Below are positions 9,828 to 18,292 of a stretch of 64,000 bases of DNA, piece after piece. The notes below the pieces were generated by a model. It saw only the letters and a list, made by a program, of their open reading frames with translations, was not told the origin of the DNA and ran no database searches. The DNA lies in assembly GCA_019285755.1 (NCBI GenBank), contig CP079103.1, positions 1-64,000 on the forward strand. The letters run 5' to 3'. Origin of the DNA: Chitinophaga sp. E66 (GTDB lineage Bacteria > Bacteroidota > Bacteroidia > Chitinophagales > Chitinophagaceae). The position numbers were made by a program, and so were the translations under genes. Positions within the stretch are counted from its first letter, which is position 1. Each line of letters begins with the position of its first letter.

Positions 9828-11463
9828 GCCTGGGCTAATTCCGTGAATGAAAATGAATCTCCGTCAAAGAGTCCCCTGTCGCTCAGTTTCAGGTGGGGAT
9901 GACGAGCAGCGCCATGAACGAGAGTGTCATGAAAGGTGCGTCGAGGCGGCTGCCGAGGGCTTTGGCGGCCTTATCCAGCTGACTATAGCTGCGCGCGGTA
10001 TCATACCCGTCTCCGGCGCTCATCAGCCCGGCTACCGGCAATGGAAGGATATGTTCGTCGTCACCGTCAATCACGCAGATACCACCCTCTGCTCCTATCA
10101 GGGTATTGACCGCCCGGCGGATACTTTCATCATCTACGCCAACAGCAATGATATTGTGGCTGTCATGGGCTACAGTTGAGGCAATTGCCCCGGAGCGAAG
10201 CCCGAAGTTGTGAATGAAAGCCAGGGCAGGAGGCGCATCCTGGTACCGGTTCACGACAATAATCTTCAGGACGTCCTGCGAAACATCACTGTGTAAATAT
10301 CCGTCCCGGGCTGTTAGTTGAAAGGAGAGAGGATTGGTAATGAGCTGACCATCCAGCGCTTCGATGACTTTAATGTTCGCCACGGCTGCAGGAGCGGGAA
10401 TTCGGAAATCCTGAATTTGTTTCGGGGTACAATGGAAGCGGTTGATAGGTTCTACGGATACGGATGGTATCAGCGTTCTGCCCTCACCCGCCACCTGGAC
10501 CCCGCCAATCCAGGTTTCCAGGATATTGAAATCGTTGAGGTTATCTACAACTATGAAATCCGCAGGGTCGCCTTCCTGCAATAGTCCAGCAGGAATACCA
10601 TAGTGTTTTACCGGATTGATGCAGGCGGCGAGCAGTACATTGTAAAGGTCGTGCCCCTTGGCCAGGGCTCTTTTGACCAGCAAATTGATATGTCCTTCCT
10701 CCAGGTTGTCCGGATGCTTGTCGTCGCTACAGAACATGACTTTTTCGGAATGGGTCGCGATGAGTGGTTCCAGGGCTTCAAAGTTACGGGCGGCGCTGCC
10801 TTCCCGGATGAGGATATGCATCCCGGCGGACAGCTTATCAAGCGCTTCTTCCAGCGTGAAACACTCGTGATCGGTACTGATACCGGCGTTGGCGTATTGA
10901 GCTGCCAGCTCGCCGCGCAGGCCGGGTGCATGACCGTCTACCGGTTTATGATATTTCCTGGCGGAAGCGATTTTTTCCATCACCCCGGGATCCTGGTGCA
11001 ATACGCCGGGGAAATTCATCATTTCAGACAAATAGTAGATATCAGGGCGTTGTAAAAGCCGGTCCACACCATCCGCGCCTATTGCATCTCCAGCTGTTTC
11101 AAAGATGGTGGCGGGTACGCATGACGGCGCGCCGAAGCAAAAGCGGAAGGGCACCTGGCGACCATTCTCCAGCATGAATTCCACCCCTTTTTCACCACAG
11201 ACATTGGCAATTTCGTGCGGGTCGGAAACGCTGCCCACCGTTCCATGAACCACCGCCATCCTTGCGAACTCGGAAGGGATCAGCATGGAGCTTTCCACAT
11301 GTACGTGGGCGTCTATGAAACCAGGGAGGATGTACCGTTCCGGCACAGGCTGATCGGCCTGACGGATGGAGGTGATTCGGTTACCGGCCACGGTAACAAC
11401 CGCGGGATAGGTTCTTTTCCCGGGAATATCGACTTCGATTCCCGCTAACTGCCAAGTGTTCAT
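9824..11463 (-). CDS. ade: Adenine deaminase
   Basis: Amidohydrolase that converts adenine to hypoxanthine, with a binuclear metal site. Visible motifs are PGFIDAHVHVESSM, SDPHEIANVCG, DGHAPGL, STDHECFT, and MFCSDDKHPDNL, followed by the C-terminal half with GLRSGAIASTVAHDSHNI. The frame stops early at 9889. Restoring one C in a run near 9891 (VIPHLKLSDRGLFDG) extends the protein by about 22 residues to a stop at 9824-9826, which overlaps the anmK stop. Repaired length is about 546 residues, as expected. It is the second nucleobase-salvage gene after upp. Confidence 0.93.
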
Positions 11464-11508
11464 AGGGTTAAAACTCGTAAAAAACAGTTAAATCGGCGCG
11501 AAATGATT

Positions 11509-11537
11509 TTGCCATATTCCGGGAAAGGATACATTTG
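11509..11537 (+). promoter_or_regulatory. Promoter of the lipoprotein-sorting-like gene
   Basis: TTG (11509-11511), an 18-base spacer and TACATTTG (11530-11537) fit the Bacteroidota sigma consensus well. The likely transcription start is near 11542, about 39 bases before the ATG. Confidence 0.6.
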
Positions 11538-11580
11538 TGGTCTGAACAAGTCTTAACATCCATCAACAAAATCCTCATCA

Positions 11581-12298
11581 ATGAAAAAGATCCTCGGGTT
11601 AACCATTGCTATAGCGCTTTCAGGCGCCGCTTTGCAGGTGAAGGCACAAACAGCCGAAGAAGTCATCAGCAAGCACCAGGCTGCCATGGGCGGCGAAGCC
11701 AAGCTGAAAAACATTAAAACCATGACCACGTCGGGCAACCTGCAGGTACAGGGCATGGAATTCCCTTTACGGTGTCAGTAATCAGCAACACCGGTATGCG
11801 GATGGAATTTGAAGCTATGGGCACAAAAACATCCAGGTAGCCACACCAACCGGCGGCTGGTTCCTCCTGCCCGTTCAGCAGCAGACCGAACCGGTAGACG
11901 CTTCTGTGGAAGATATGAAGGACGTAGGCTCTGAACTCGACCTCGAAGGCGAACTGATCAATGCTAAAGCGAAAGGCCATACCCTCGAGCTCGTAGGTAA
12001 GGAAACGGCTGACGGTAAAGAGGTATACAAGCTGAAACTGACGCGTAAGAACGGCTCGGTAGCCACCTACTTCATCGACGCCGCAACTTATTACATCGTA
12101 AAACGCCAAAGCACGGCCAAAGTACAGGGCCAGGAAATGGAGATCATAACCACGATGAGCGAATTCAAGAAAACCGACGATGGTTATGTGTATGCTTCTG
12201 TAGTTGAACAGGCGCCGATGGACACCAAGATCGTGTTGACCAAAGTTGTGATGAATCCCGCGCTCGACGCGAGCATCCTCGAGAAGCCCGCTAAATAA
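11581..12298 (+). CDS. Secreted protein of the LolA-like / outer-membrane lipoprotein-sorting fold
   Basis: A signal peptide (MKKILGLTIAIALSGAALQVKAQ) is followed by TAEEVISKHQAAMGGEAKLKNIKTM, which is the usual opening of LolA-like sorting proteins, then beta strands such as SVISNTGMRMEFE, GGWFLLPVQQQ, YKLKLTRKNGS and TYFIDAATYYIVKRQS. Two run-length deletions are seen near 11766 (TTTT read as TTT, FTVSVIS restored) and near 11826 (AAAAA read as AAAA, KNIQVATPT restored). Repaired length is about 240 residues. The fold assignment comes from sequence pattern; the partner lipoproteins and exact role are unknown. It has its own promoter and terminator. Confidence 0.7.
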
Positions 12299-12325
12299 CC
12301 GCATCAGCTAAAGCAGCATAAAGTG

Positions 12326-12361
12326 AACCGCCCGGCAGCATAAGCCCCGGGCGGTTTTTTT
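12326..12361 (+). terminator. Intrinsic terminator
   Basis: AACCGCCCGG (12326-12335) pairs with CCGGGCGGTT (12347-12356) and a T run follows. It ends the LolA-like gene; the T run overlaps the last codon of the convergent WYL gene. Confidence 0.85.
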
Positions 12362-13362
12362 ATGAGTACCGGCCGAGCATGTCGGCCGCTTCCTGCCGGA
12401 TTTTATCTGCGAGGTGCTGTGGTTGTATCACCTTGACGCGCCCCCGCTGCTGAGGATCAGCATTACCAGCTCGTGATTCACAACGATCCGGAGGCGCACG
12501 CGGCATTCTTCCTCATTGTCGGTGATAATCTCCTGGGAAGGGTGCATGGGCTGCGTTTTTACATATTTGCCCTGAAGCGGCGTATAGGACAGAATGATCT
12601 CTTCCGGTTCGCCTTCTGCTACCGTAATGCCAATGGCGTTCTTGAACCAGGCGGCGTCATCGAAGTTCTTGGCGTCGAACTTATCGTTGGTGGGCCAGAG
12701 GTTGACGATGCGGTCCAGCGCAAAGGTAAGCACGGTGCCGCCCCGGGATTTTTGGCTTTTGCCTATCAGGTAAAAGCGGTGATTGTATTCCGTAAATGGT
12801 AGGGTTCTACCCAGTGTTCCTTGGGCTCGGTGCGGTCGAAGGTCTGGTACGCGATGCGGATGATTTCCAGGTTCTTGATCGCGTCCACGATCTCGGGGAT
12901 CAGTTCGGCGCCTTTGTATTGGGAGCCGCGGCTGAACTTAATCAGGCCCCGGTTCTCAAGGTCCTGCCGGTTCATTTTTACACTGGCGGCGATTTTTAAG
13001 ATCGCATCCTCGAATCGTTGGATCACGGGCAGGCTACGGAACTGTTCCAGGATACCTATAGCCACTTCCAGCCCCTGGAGGTCGGCTTCGTCTATGGGCG
13101 CGTTGCTTATCGAATAGTTTTCATCCTCATATTGATACTTGCGGGTGCTGCGATTATATACGATCGGGGCGAAGTAATTCAGGTCCGGGTCGTTGCGCAT
13201 GTCCTCGATATCCTTTTGGATGGTTCGTAGGGCAATGGACTTGTCCATTTTCTCCGATACGAATTCCACGAGGTCGTCAAGGCTGGGTTTGGGAAGGCGC
13301 TTGTTGCGGAGGCGCTCGTCCAGCCAGCGGTAACGGGAAAGGGCATCTTTGTTTTTGGGCAT
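12360..13362 (-). CDS. HTH and WYL domain transcriptional regulator
   Basis: The N-terminal 80 residues (MPKNKDALSRYRWLDERL, then SLDDLVEFVSEKM and RTIQKDIEDMRND) form a winged helix of the DeoR/HTH_11 kind. The rest is the WYL ligand-sensing domain (LEIIRIAYQTF, EPYHLREYNHRFYLIGK, TFALDRI) and a C-terminal WCX-like extension. WYL domains bind nucleic acids or small ligands and often repress neighbouring genes. Two missing bases are near 12794 (a G in YHLREYN) and near 12454 (six G read as five), the latter restoring VIQPQHLADKIRQEA and the stop at 12360. Repaired length is about 334 residues. It faces the unknown gene at 13461 across a 98-base gap with a palindrome. Confidence 0.85.
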
Positions 13363-13401
13363 GGTACGGTAGATTTTCGGGTTAAAAATAAAACATTTTC
13401 A

Positions 13402-13422
13402 CTACGCATATCCCATGCGTAG
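13402..13422. promoter_or_regulatory. Palindromic operator candidate between the WYL regulator and the gene at 13461
   Basis: CTACGCAT (13402-13409), a 5-base spacer and ATGCGTAG (13415-13422) form a perfect inverted repeat. It sits 8-29 bases ahead of TACTTTTG at 13431 and covers the expected -33 region, which is the classic place for repression. The WYL protein is the likely binder; this is inference. Confidence 0.55.
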
Positions 13423-13430
13423 GCCCCTTC

Positions 13431-13438
13431 TACTTTTG
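13431..13438 (+). promoter_or_regulatory. -7 box of the gene at 13461
   Basis: TACTTTTG matches TAnnTTTG and lies 22 bases before the ATG. The palindrome just upstream replaces a normal -33 element. Confidence 0.5.
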
Positions 13439-13460
13439 TATCGTTATCAATCACGAAACT

Positions 13461-14048
13461 ATGAGAAAGGTATCCGTAACAACCGCAGACCATCTGGAAG
13501 CCACCGCCATTAAGGTAGGACAGATCATCCTGGACGACTCGCATTATCTCACCTGCTGGGGTTATATGCAGACAGCGGAAGGCTGGCGGAAATGTGACTT
13601 CGTGACCAACTACGACGTGCTGAACACCATGCTCCGCGCGATCGAAGACAAGAGCGAAGCGGTACAGATGGCGATCGTACAGAAACTTGAGCATATGGAA
13701 CAAATCCCCGAGATCATTGATTTCGAGGCACAACTGGGAGAAGCCGTGCTGTTCGATAACATCTCTTTCCACCTGGAACGCCCGCAGTTCAACGGGGGCG
13801 ACTGGGCAGATTATACCAACGACGACTGCTATTACATCCGCCAGGCGGAGCCTGTAACCCGCGCAGAAGCTTATGCCCGTGGCGTGGAGCAGTGCATGAG
13901 CGCCCTGGGTAAAAGCTACGAGCTGTTCCTGGGTTACCTGGAGCTGGAGTTCGATGAGGAAACAGCCCGTCAGCAGGCCGATCTGACGGATGATATGAAG
14001 TACACCCTGGCTTATTACGCTTATCGCCAGGCTGGCGGTGGGAATTAG
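13461..14048 (+). CDS. Unknown acidic protein, divergent from the WYL regulator
   Basis: An intact frame of 195 residues, rich in Glu and Asp, with no signal peptide or membrane segment. I do not recognise the family. Features include a compact N-terminal part with HYLTCWGYMQTAEGWRKCDF (aromatic residues and two Cys), a helical middle (AIEDKSEAVQMAIVQKLEHM) and a helical end (MKYTLAYYAYRQAGGGN). It is probably cytoplasmic. The divergent WYL regulator and the palindrome over its promoter suggest that it is switched on by a specific signal. About 110 bases downstream begins the hairpin-rich non-coding region; a hairpin with CCGGTAAA (14101) and TTTACCGG (14140) lies between. Confidence 0.7.
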   Translation: MRKVSVTTADHLEATAIKVGQIILDDSHYLTCWGYMQTAEGWRKCDFVTNYDVLNTMLRAIEDKSEAVQMAIVQKLEHMEQIPEIIDFEAQLGEAVLFDNISFHLERPQFNGGDWADYTNDDCYYIRQAEPVTRAEAYARGVEQCMSALGKSYELFLGYLELEFDEETARQQADLTDDMKYTLAYYAYRQAGGGN

Positions 14049-14160
14049 GCCTGATTTTCCCCGCTGTCCGTTCGTTTGAAGACCCATAAATAGGCAGGAA
14101 CCGGTAAAAGGCCATACCTGCCGAAGCGATCATCCCTTGTTTACCGGCCCGGCGCTGTGT

Positions 14161-14640
14161 TTAAGCCCATCTAATTGGGTAGCAGTTGCCGACATCCGTT
14201 GTGAGGAACCCCGGCGGCGGCCGATTTCGGTCATCTGCCGCTATTTTGATCCATTGCAGTTGACCCCGAATCATCCATTGTGAGGCCCGCGGCGCGGGAA
14301 GCGCCGCGGGTATTGTTAACCAGACTGCGTTCCCTGAAGGGCGGAGCGGCATCCATTGATCCCTGTTACCTTGAAATCCCGCGGAAAGCGCGGCTATTGA
14401 CCCCGAAAACGGGCTTTGCGCCCGGGTTAACCCACAGATGCGGACTGTTGAAAGAACAGACCGCTCATCCATTGTTGTCTCCCGGCGGCGCTGCAAAGGC
14501 CTCCGCCGCAGTTTTGCCTGATGTGAGCACCGGAGGCTGGTTGTTTCCGCAGAAACAACCGTAAGCCAACCTTCCGGGCGATTAACCCAGCGGCGGCCCC
14601 GCACCCACCCGTGCGGGGCCGTCCGCGAGGCAAAATGAAA
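14161..14640. other. Hairpin-rich, motif-repeating non-coding region, possible structured RNA
   Basis: No credible protein is encoded. CATCCATTG or a one-base variant occurs at 14193, 14248, 14272, 14350 and 14466, and RTTRACCC or a close variant at 14259, 14315, 14396, 14426 and 14581. Between them are perfect hairpins: 10-bp arms at 14286-14295 with 14301-14310, 9-bp arms at 14539-14547 with 14552-14560, and 10-bp arms at 14595-14604 with 14611-14620. A near-perfect one lies at 14440-14464. The order is roughly motif, hairpin, motif, repeated. It could be a multi-stem RNA or a cluster of REP-like elements. Strand is not known. Confidence 0.5.
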
Positions 14641-14956
14641 CAACTTCACTCCTTACTACCCAAACAAATTCAGACAGACATATATCCCTATGCCCCAGCG
14701 CTTCCGGCCGGCTCGCCGGAAAGCGCCCTGCGCGCGGCTCTCGTCCCGTTTATGCTCCCTTTGCCTGTCATGTCGCGCGCATGTTCCCGGGGCGGCGCCG
14801 GTCCCCATTTACCGGTTTCGTCGGACCAGGCCCCTTCTCCAAGCCTGGTCCGGACCGCCGCTCCTTAAAATCTGTTTAAACCAGAAAAAATATCTACAAA
14901 GTCTATTAAAATTGTAGGAAAATGGTATTTTTGAATTCCTTAAACAGGATATTGTT
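14641..14956. other. Rest of the gene-free stretch before the peroxiredoxin
   Basis: Two more hairpins are visible. GCGCTTCCGG pairs imperfectly with CCGGAAAGCGC near 14698-14728, and GGACCAGGC pairs with GCCTGGTCC near 14824-14851. A T-rich leader follows, with TATTTTTG at about 14925 as a possible -7 box of the peroxiredoxin gene. I see no gene. Confidence 0.4.
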
Positions 14957-15592
14957 ATGAGTTTAAGATTAGGGGACGCAGCTCCCAATTTCAAAGCAAA
15001 GACCACCATTGGAGAAATCGACTTTTACGAATACCTCGGCGATAGCTGGGGCGTACTCTTCTCCCACCCCGCAGACTTTACCCCCGTTTGTACAACCGAA
15101 CTCGGCAAAACTGCTCTCCTGAATGGCGAATTCATCAAGCGTAACGTGAAAGTGCTCGCACTGAGCGTTGACCCGCTGGATAAACATAAAAGCTGGATCG
15201 GCGATATCAACGAAACGCAGAACTGCAACGTTGAGTTCCCGATCATCGCTGATGAAGACAAAACGGTGGCCAACCTTTACGGCATGATCCACCCTAACGC
15301 TTCCGAAACTTTCACCGTTCGTTCGCTCTTCGTGATCGGGCCCGACAAGAAAGTAAAACTAACCATCACTTATCCCGCCTCCACCGGCCGTAACTTCGTA
15401 GAAGTACTCCGCGTGATCGATTCCCTGCAGCTGACGGCTAACTACAGCGTAGCTACCCCGGCTGACTGGAAAGATGGCGAGGATGTGATCGTTGTTCCCG
15501 CCGTGAAAACGGAGGATATTCCCGGTAAATTCCCGAAAGGCCACAAAATTATCAAGCCTTATCTGAGAACAACACCGCAACCGAATAAATAA
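14957..15592 (+). CDS. 1-Cys type peroxiredoxin (Prx6 subfamily)
   Basis: An intact 211-residue frame. Peroxidatic Cys is in HPADFTPVCTTE (residues about 38-49). LSVDPLDKHKSWIGDI and the long C-terminal part with TGRNFVEVLRVIDSLQLT and DVIVVPAVKTEDIPGKFPKGH are typical of the Prx6 group, which reduces hydrogen peroxide and organic peroxides in the cytoplasm. The second, resolving Cys of 2-Cys enzymes is not in the usual place. It stands alone, with the hairpin-rich region upstream and a possible small RNA right after its stop. Confidence 0.93.
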   Translation: MSLRLGDAAPNFKAKTTIGEIDFYEYLGDSWGVLFSHPADFTPVCTTELGKTALLNGEFIKRNVKVLALSVDPLDKHKSWIGDINETQNCNVEFPIIADEDKTVANLYGMIHPNASETFTVRSLFVIGPDKKVKLTITYPASTGRNFVEVLRVIDSLQLTANYSVATPADWKDGEDVIVVPAVKTEDIPGKFPKGHKIIKPYLRTTPQPNK

Positions 15593-15598
15593 TCTACC

Positions 15599-15606
15599 TA
15601 TCTTTG
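15599..15606 (+). promoter_or_regulatory. -7-like box directly after the peroxiredoxin gene
   Basis: TATCTTTG begins 7 bases after the stop codon. No downstream gene on this strand exists for 5 kb, so it may start a small RNA. No clear -33 element is seen. Confidence 0.35.
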
Positions 15607-15611
15607 CCGCG

Positions 15612-15733
15612 ACACGGAGCTTCCGTCTCAACCTGCGTAAGCACATCACCTTCCGGCAAGGAAGTACAAAATACTGGAGCAGGGACCCTGTAACTCAAAT
15701 AATTGCAGGGTTTTACTCCTGACTCTTTTTTTT
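15612..15733 (+). ncRNA. Possible small RNA with its own terminator
   Basis: Between the -7-like box at 15599 and a T run at 15725-15733 lie about 120 bases with local hairpins (ACGGA/TCCGT near 15616-15628, CCTTCC/GGAAGG near 15650-15664). A nested stem follows: GGAG at 15676 with CTCC at 15716, and ACCCTG at 15685 with CAGGGT at 15706. Then come CTC and eight T. The sequence does not match 4.5S, 6S, tmRNA or RNase P signatures that I know. It could also be the processed 3' end of the peroxiredoxin transcript. Confidence 0.35.
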
Positions 15734-15756
15734 AATGGTTGGTTTTTGATTTTACG

Positions 15757-15782
15757 AAACGGGGATTTTTCCCCGTTTTTTT
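15757..15782 (+). terminator. Second intrinsic terminator after the peroxiredoxin gene
   Basis: AAACGGGGA (15757-15765) pairs with TCCCCGTTT (15770-15778), followed by a T run. Confidence 0.75.
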
Positions 15783-15832
15783 ATGTCCAGTCAGTAGTCT
15801 GATGCTGCCCCTATACCTTGTAAAGCATAAAA

Positions 15833-15853
15833 AAGGCTGCCGGACCGGCAACC
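15833..15853 (-). terminator. Terminator of the S41 protease gene
   Basis: Read on the minus strand, GGTTGCCG and CGGCAGCC form an 8-bp stem with a 3-base loop, followed by a T run. It lies about 30 bases after the S41 stop. Confidence 0.65.
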
Positions 15854-15881
15854 TCTCTTAAAATCTTTATTTGTTGATGGT

Positions 15882-17453
15882 TTAGGGCTTTAATCTGCGA
15901 CGATCTTCCACCATTCCGTTAAATCCTTCGTCTCCAACAGGTTGTGTGCGGAATCCTTCCGTAGTCACGGATCTGCCGTTGACCATGATGGTCGGAGCGC
16001 TTCTTTCCCCGGTTACTCCTGAATTGATGAACGCCAGGGCAGCTTTCAGGCTCGTTTCCTGCGGATCGCCGAAATCCAGGGGATATAGTCCACCGCATCG
16101 ATGTCGGGTGTCATGCCGGCGTAATAGTCTCCTGCACCCAGGGCATTTTTACTTGAAAACTGAGCCATGTAGAGCGTGAATTTATCGACCCCGATGGCGA
16201 AGAACCCGACCGGCTTGCCGTATGTGCTTTACCGACCGTGCGTACGGTGACATTCCCCGGCCAGGCCTTGAATGAGTTGACGGCCAGCTCGCTGGCGGAA
16301 GCTGTAGCTTTAGAAACGATGAACACGATCTTACGCACATCTTTCAGGTTGCCTTTCTTCTCGAATTCATATGTATTGCCTGCCTCTGAAAAGTCCACAT
16401 CGTCATAAGTCAGCGCCCTTCCGTCGCGGATGACGGGTTTATAATTTGCATCCAGGTAGGGAATGGACTTGAGGATGGGCGCTTTGTTGTTGCGCATCAG
16501 GTCGTTATATACTTGTTTGTACATCACCTTACCCTGCAGGCTTTGTGGGGCCAACAGGTTCATCAGATATTCGGAAGTGGAAACATATCCGCCGCCATTA
16601 TACCGCAGATCGACTACCACGGCATTTACACCTGCGTTGGCAAAGTCCGTAAAAGCTTTATCCAGCGAGGGTTGTGAAACGCTCAGGCGGAAAAATGACC
16701 CATAGCGATATATCCCGTAGTGTTGCCGGCTTCTGTGGGGAATACTTTCCAGAGAACGACCGGGTCGTTTTTATAGGCGGCTTTATTGATGGTGACGGTG
16801 GTGGCGGCGGTGGCATTGGGTTTATAGAACTTCAGTTTTGCTGTGCTGCTGTTCATGAGATTATTAGCGGCCGCAACGGTTGTTGGCGCAGGAGCGTCAT
16901 TGACCTGTTCGATACGGCAACCCCTGGTCAGGCCGGCGAGATCTGCGGGCGATCCTTTTTCCACATTGCGAACATATAGATATGTAGTGCCAGGGCTGCT
17001 GGCGAAAGTTACCAGCACGGCTACGAATCCGAGGTCATTACCGTTCCTTCCAGGTCTACCGCCGCTTGTATCCCCGTGCCAGGTTCCCTTTTTCCACATA
17101 GGAGAACTTAGCCCGGGAGGGCGCATCGTCATAATACTCAAAGGTTTGTTGGTAGCGGGATTGATTTTGAGCTGGGTAATCTTGTAGAGCGTATTGGTGA
17201 GGCTGGTGTAATCATCACCTCCGGCGTATTGCCTGGGATTGAATGCATCGTATGTCGGTATAGCATCGTACCACAAATAGGTTTCCCGGGCGTAAAGATA
17301 AAGCGAGTCCAGGCTGAGCTGCAGGCGCGTGCCCGTGGAAGGCGTGCTGGGAGTGGGGTTGTCGTCTGAAGGCTTGGGGTTGCCACTCTTCTTACAGGAA
17401 GCCAATGCCACGATTCCCACTAAGGCGGCGGCTGCGATCCGGAGCTTGATCAT
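15882..17453 (-). CDS. S41 family C-terminal-processing-type serine protease, lipoprotein
   Basis: The start MIKLRIAAAALVGIVALASCKK (17453) is a lipoprotein signal with Cys in ALASC. It is followed by a Pro/Ser/Asp linker, an N-terminal helical part (LQLSLDSLYLYARETYLWYD), a PDZ domain (YLYVRNVEKGSPADLAGLTRG) and the S41 catalytic core with AVVVDLRYNGGG and TASASELAVNSF, where the Ser after TASA is the likely nucleophile. Three missing bases are near 16698 (T run, HFFRLSVSQPS restored), near 16220 (GKPVGFFAIGVD restored) and near 16081 (CCCC read as CCC, YIPLDFGDP restored). Repaired length is about 524 residues. It probably acts in the periplasm on unknown protein substrates. Confidence 0.85.
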
Positions 17454-17546
17454 AAATGCTAGGCAGTTTGAAGGTAATTTACACGAAAACACCCAAATGT
17501 TGCTACATCCGGGTGTTAACGTAATAAAAACGGAAAATAATGCGGT

Positions 17547-18280
17547 TTAGTTGTGCTGCGGGCTCTTGTGCTTTCGGAGTTGTTGCAGAACTGCTTGAAT
17601 ATCTTTAGGTAACGGCGCTTCCAACTCGACGGTCTGGCCGTTTGCATCGACGAATTTCAGCTTCCAGGCATGCAGCGCAAGCCTTCCCAGCAAGGGGCGC
17701 TCTTCTTCCGTGAATTTCCCCAACCGGAATTTCTTTTTGATAGCCGACAACAGTACCGGCGTGGCAGTGCCATACAGTTCATCTACTGCAATTGGATGGC
17801 CCAGGTGCTTCATATGCACGCGGATCTGGTGGGTACGGCCGGTATGGATGCGGAAGCGTACGAGGCTGTAAAGCGTATAAGCCTCTTCTACTTTGTAATC
17901 CGTCAGGGAAGGGCGGCCTTTGGCATTGGTTACCATTTTGCCGCGCTGAACGGGATGCTCCATGATACCTGCGTTTACGCTGCCTTCCGGGAGTGGTAAT
18001 TCGCCGTTGACCAGCCCCAGGTAGTATTTTTCCACCTCGCGGGACTCGAACAACTGGGAGAGGTATTTATGGGTGGCTTCGTTCTTGGCGAAGATCACCA
18101 GGCCGCTGGTATCGCGGTCCAGGCGGTGAACGGTGAAGATGTGGCCGTATTTCTTTTCAGCAGCCCCGAAAGTGATTCCAGCTCATTGTCGTGCCGGTCG
18201 GGGATGGTCAGCAATCCCGAAGGTTTGCTGACCGCCACAAAATCGTCGTTCTCGAATATGATGAGAGATTCAATTCGCAT
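17547..18280 (-). CDS. RluA family RNA pseudouridine synthase
   Basis: The catalytic motif HRLDRDTSG is present, with the conserved start FENDDFVAVSKPSGLLT and the later RFRIHTGRTHQIRVHMKHLGHPIAVDELYG. These enzymes change uridine to pseudouridine in 23S rRNA or tRNA. No S4 domain precedes the catalytic domain. One missing A near 18155 (LLKKKYGHIFTVHRLDRD restored) splits it; repaired length is 245 residues. It starts 12 bases after the stop of the RsuA-type synthase and is probably translated from the same message. The exact target uridine cannot be told from sequence. Confidence 0.9.
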
Positions 18281-18292
18281 ATCGCGCAGCCA

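Noticed and set aside
14161..14649. Open frame of 162 codons on the minus strand across the hairpin region
   Set aside because: Its composition follows the hairpins, it has no family look, and the repeated nucleotide motifs fall in different frames. It is open by chance in G+C-rich sequence.
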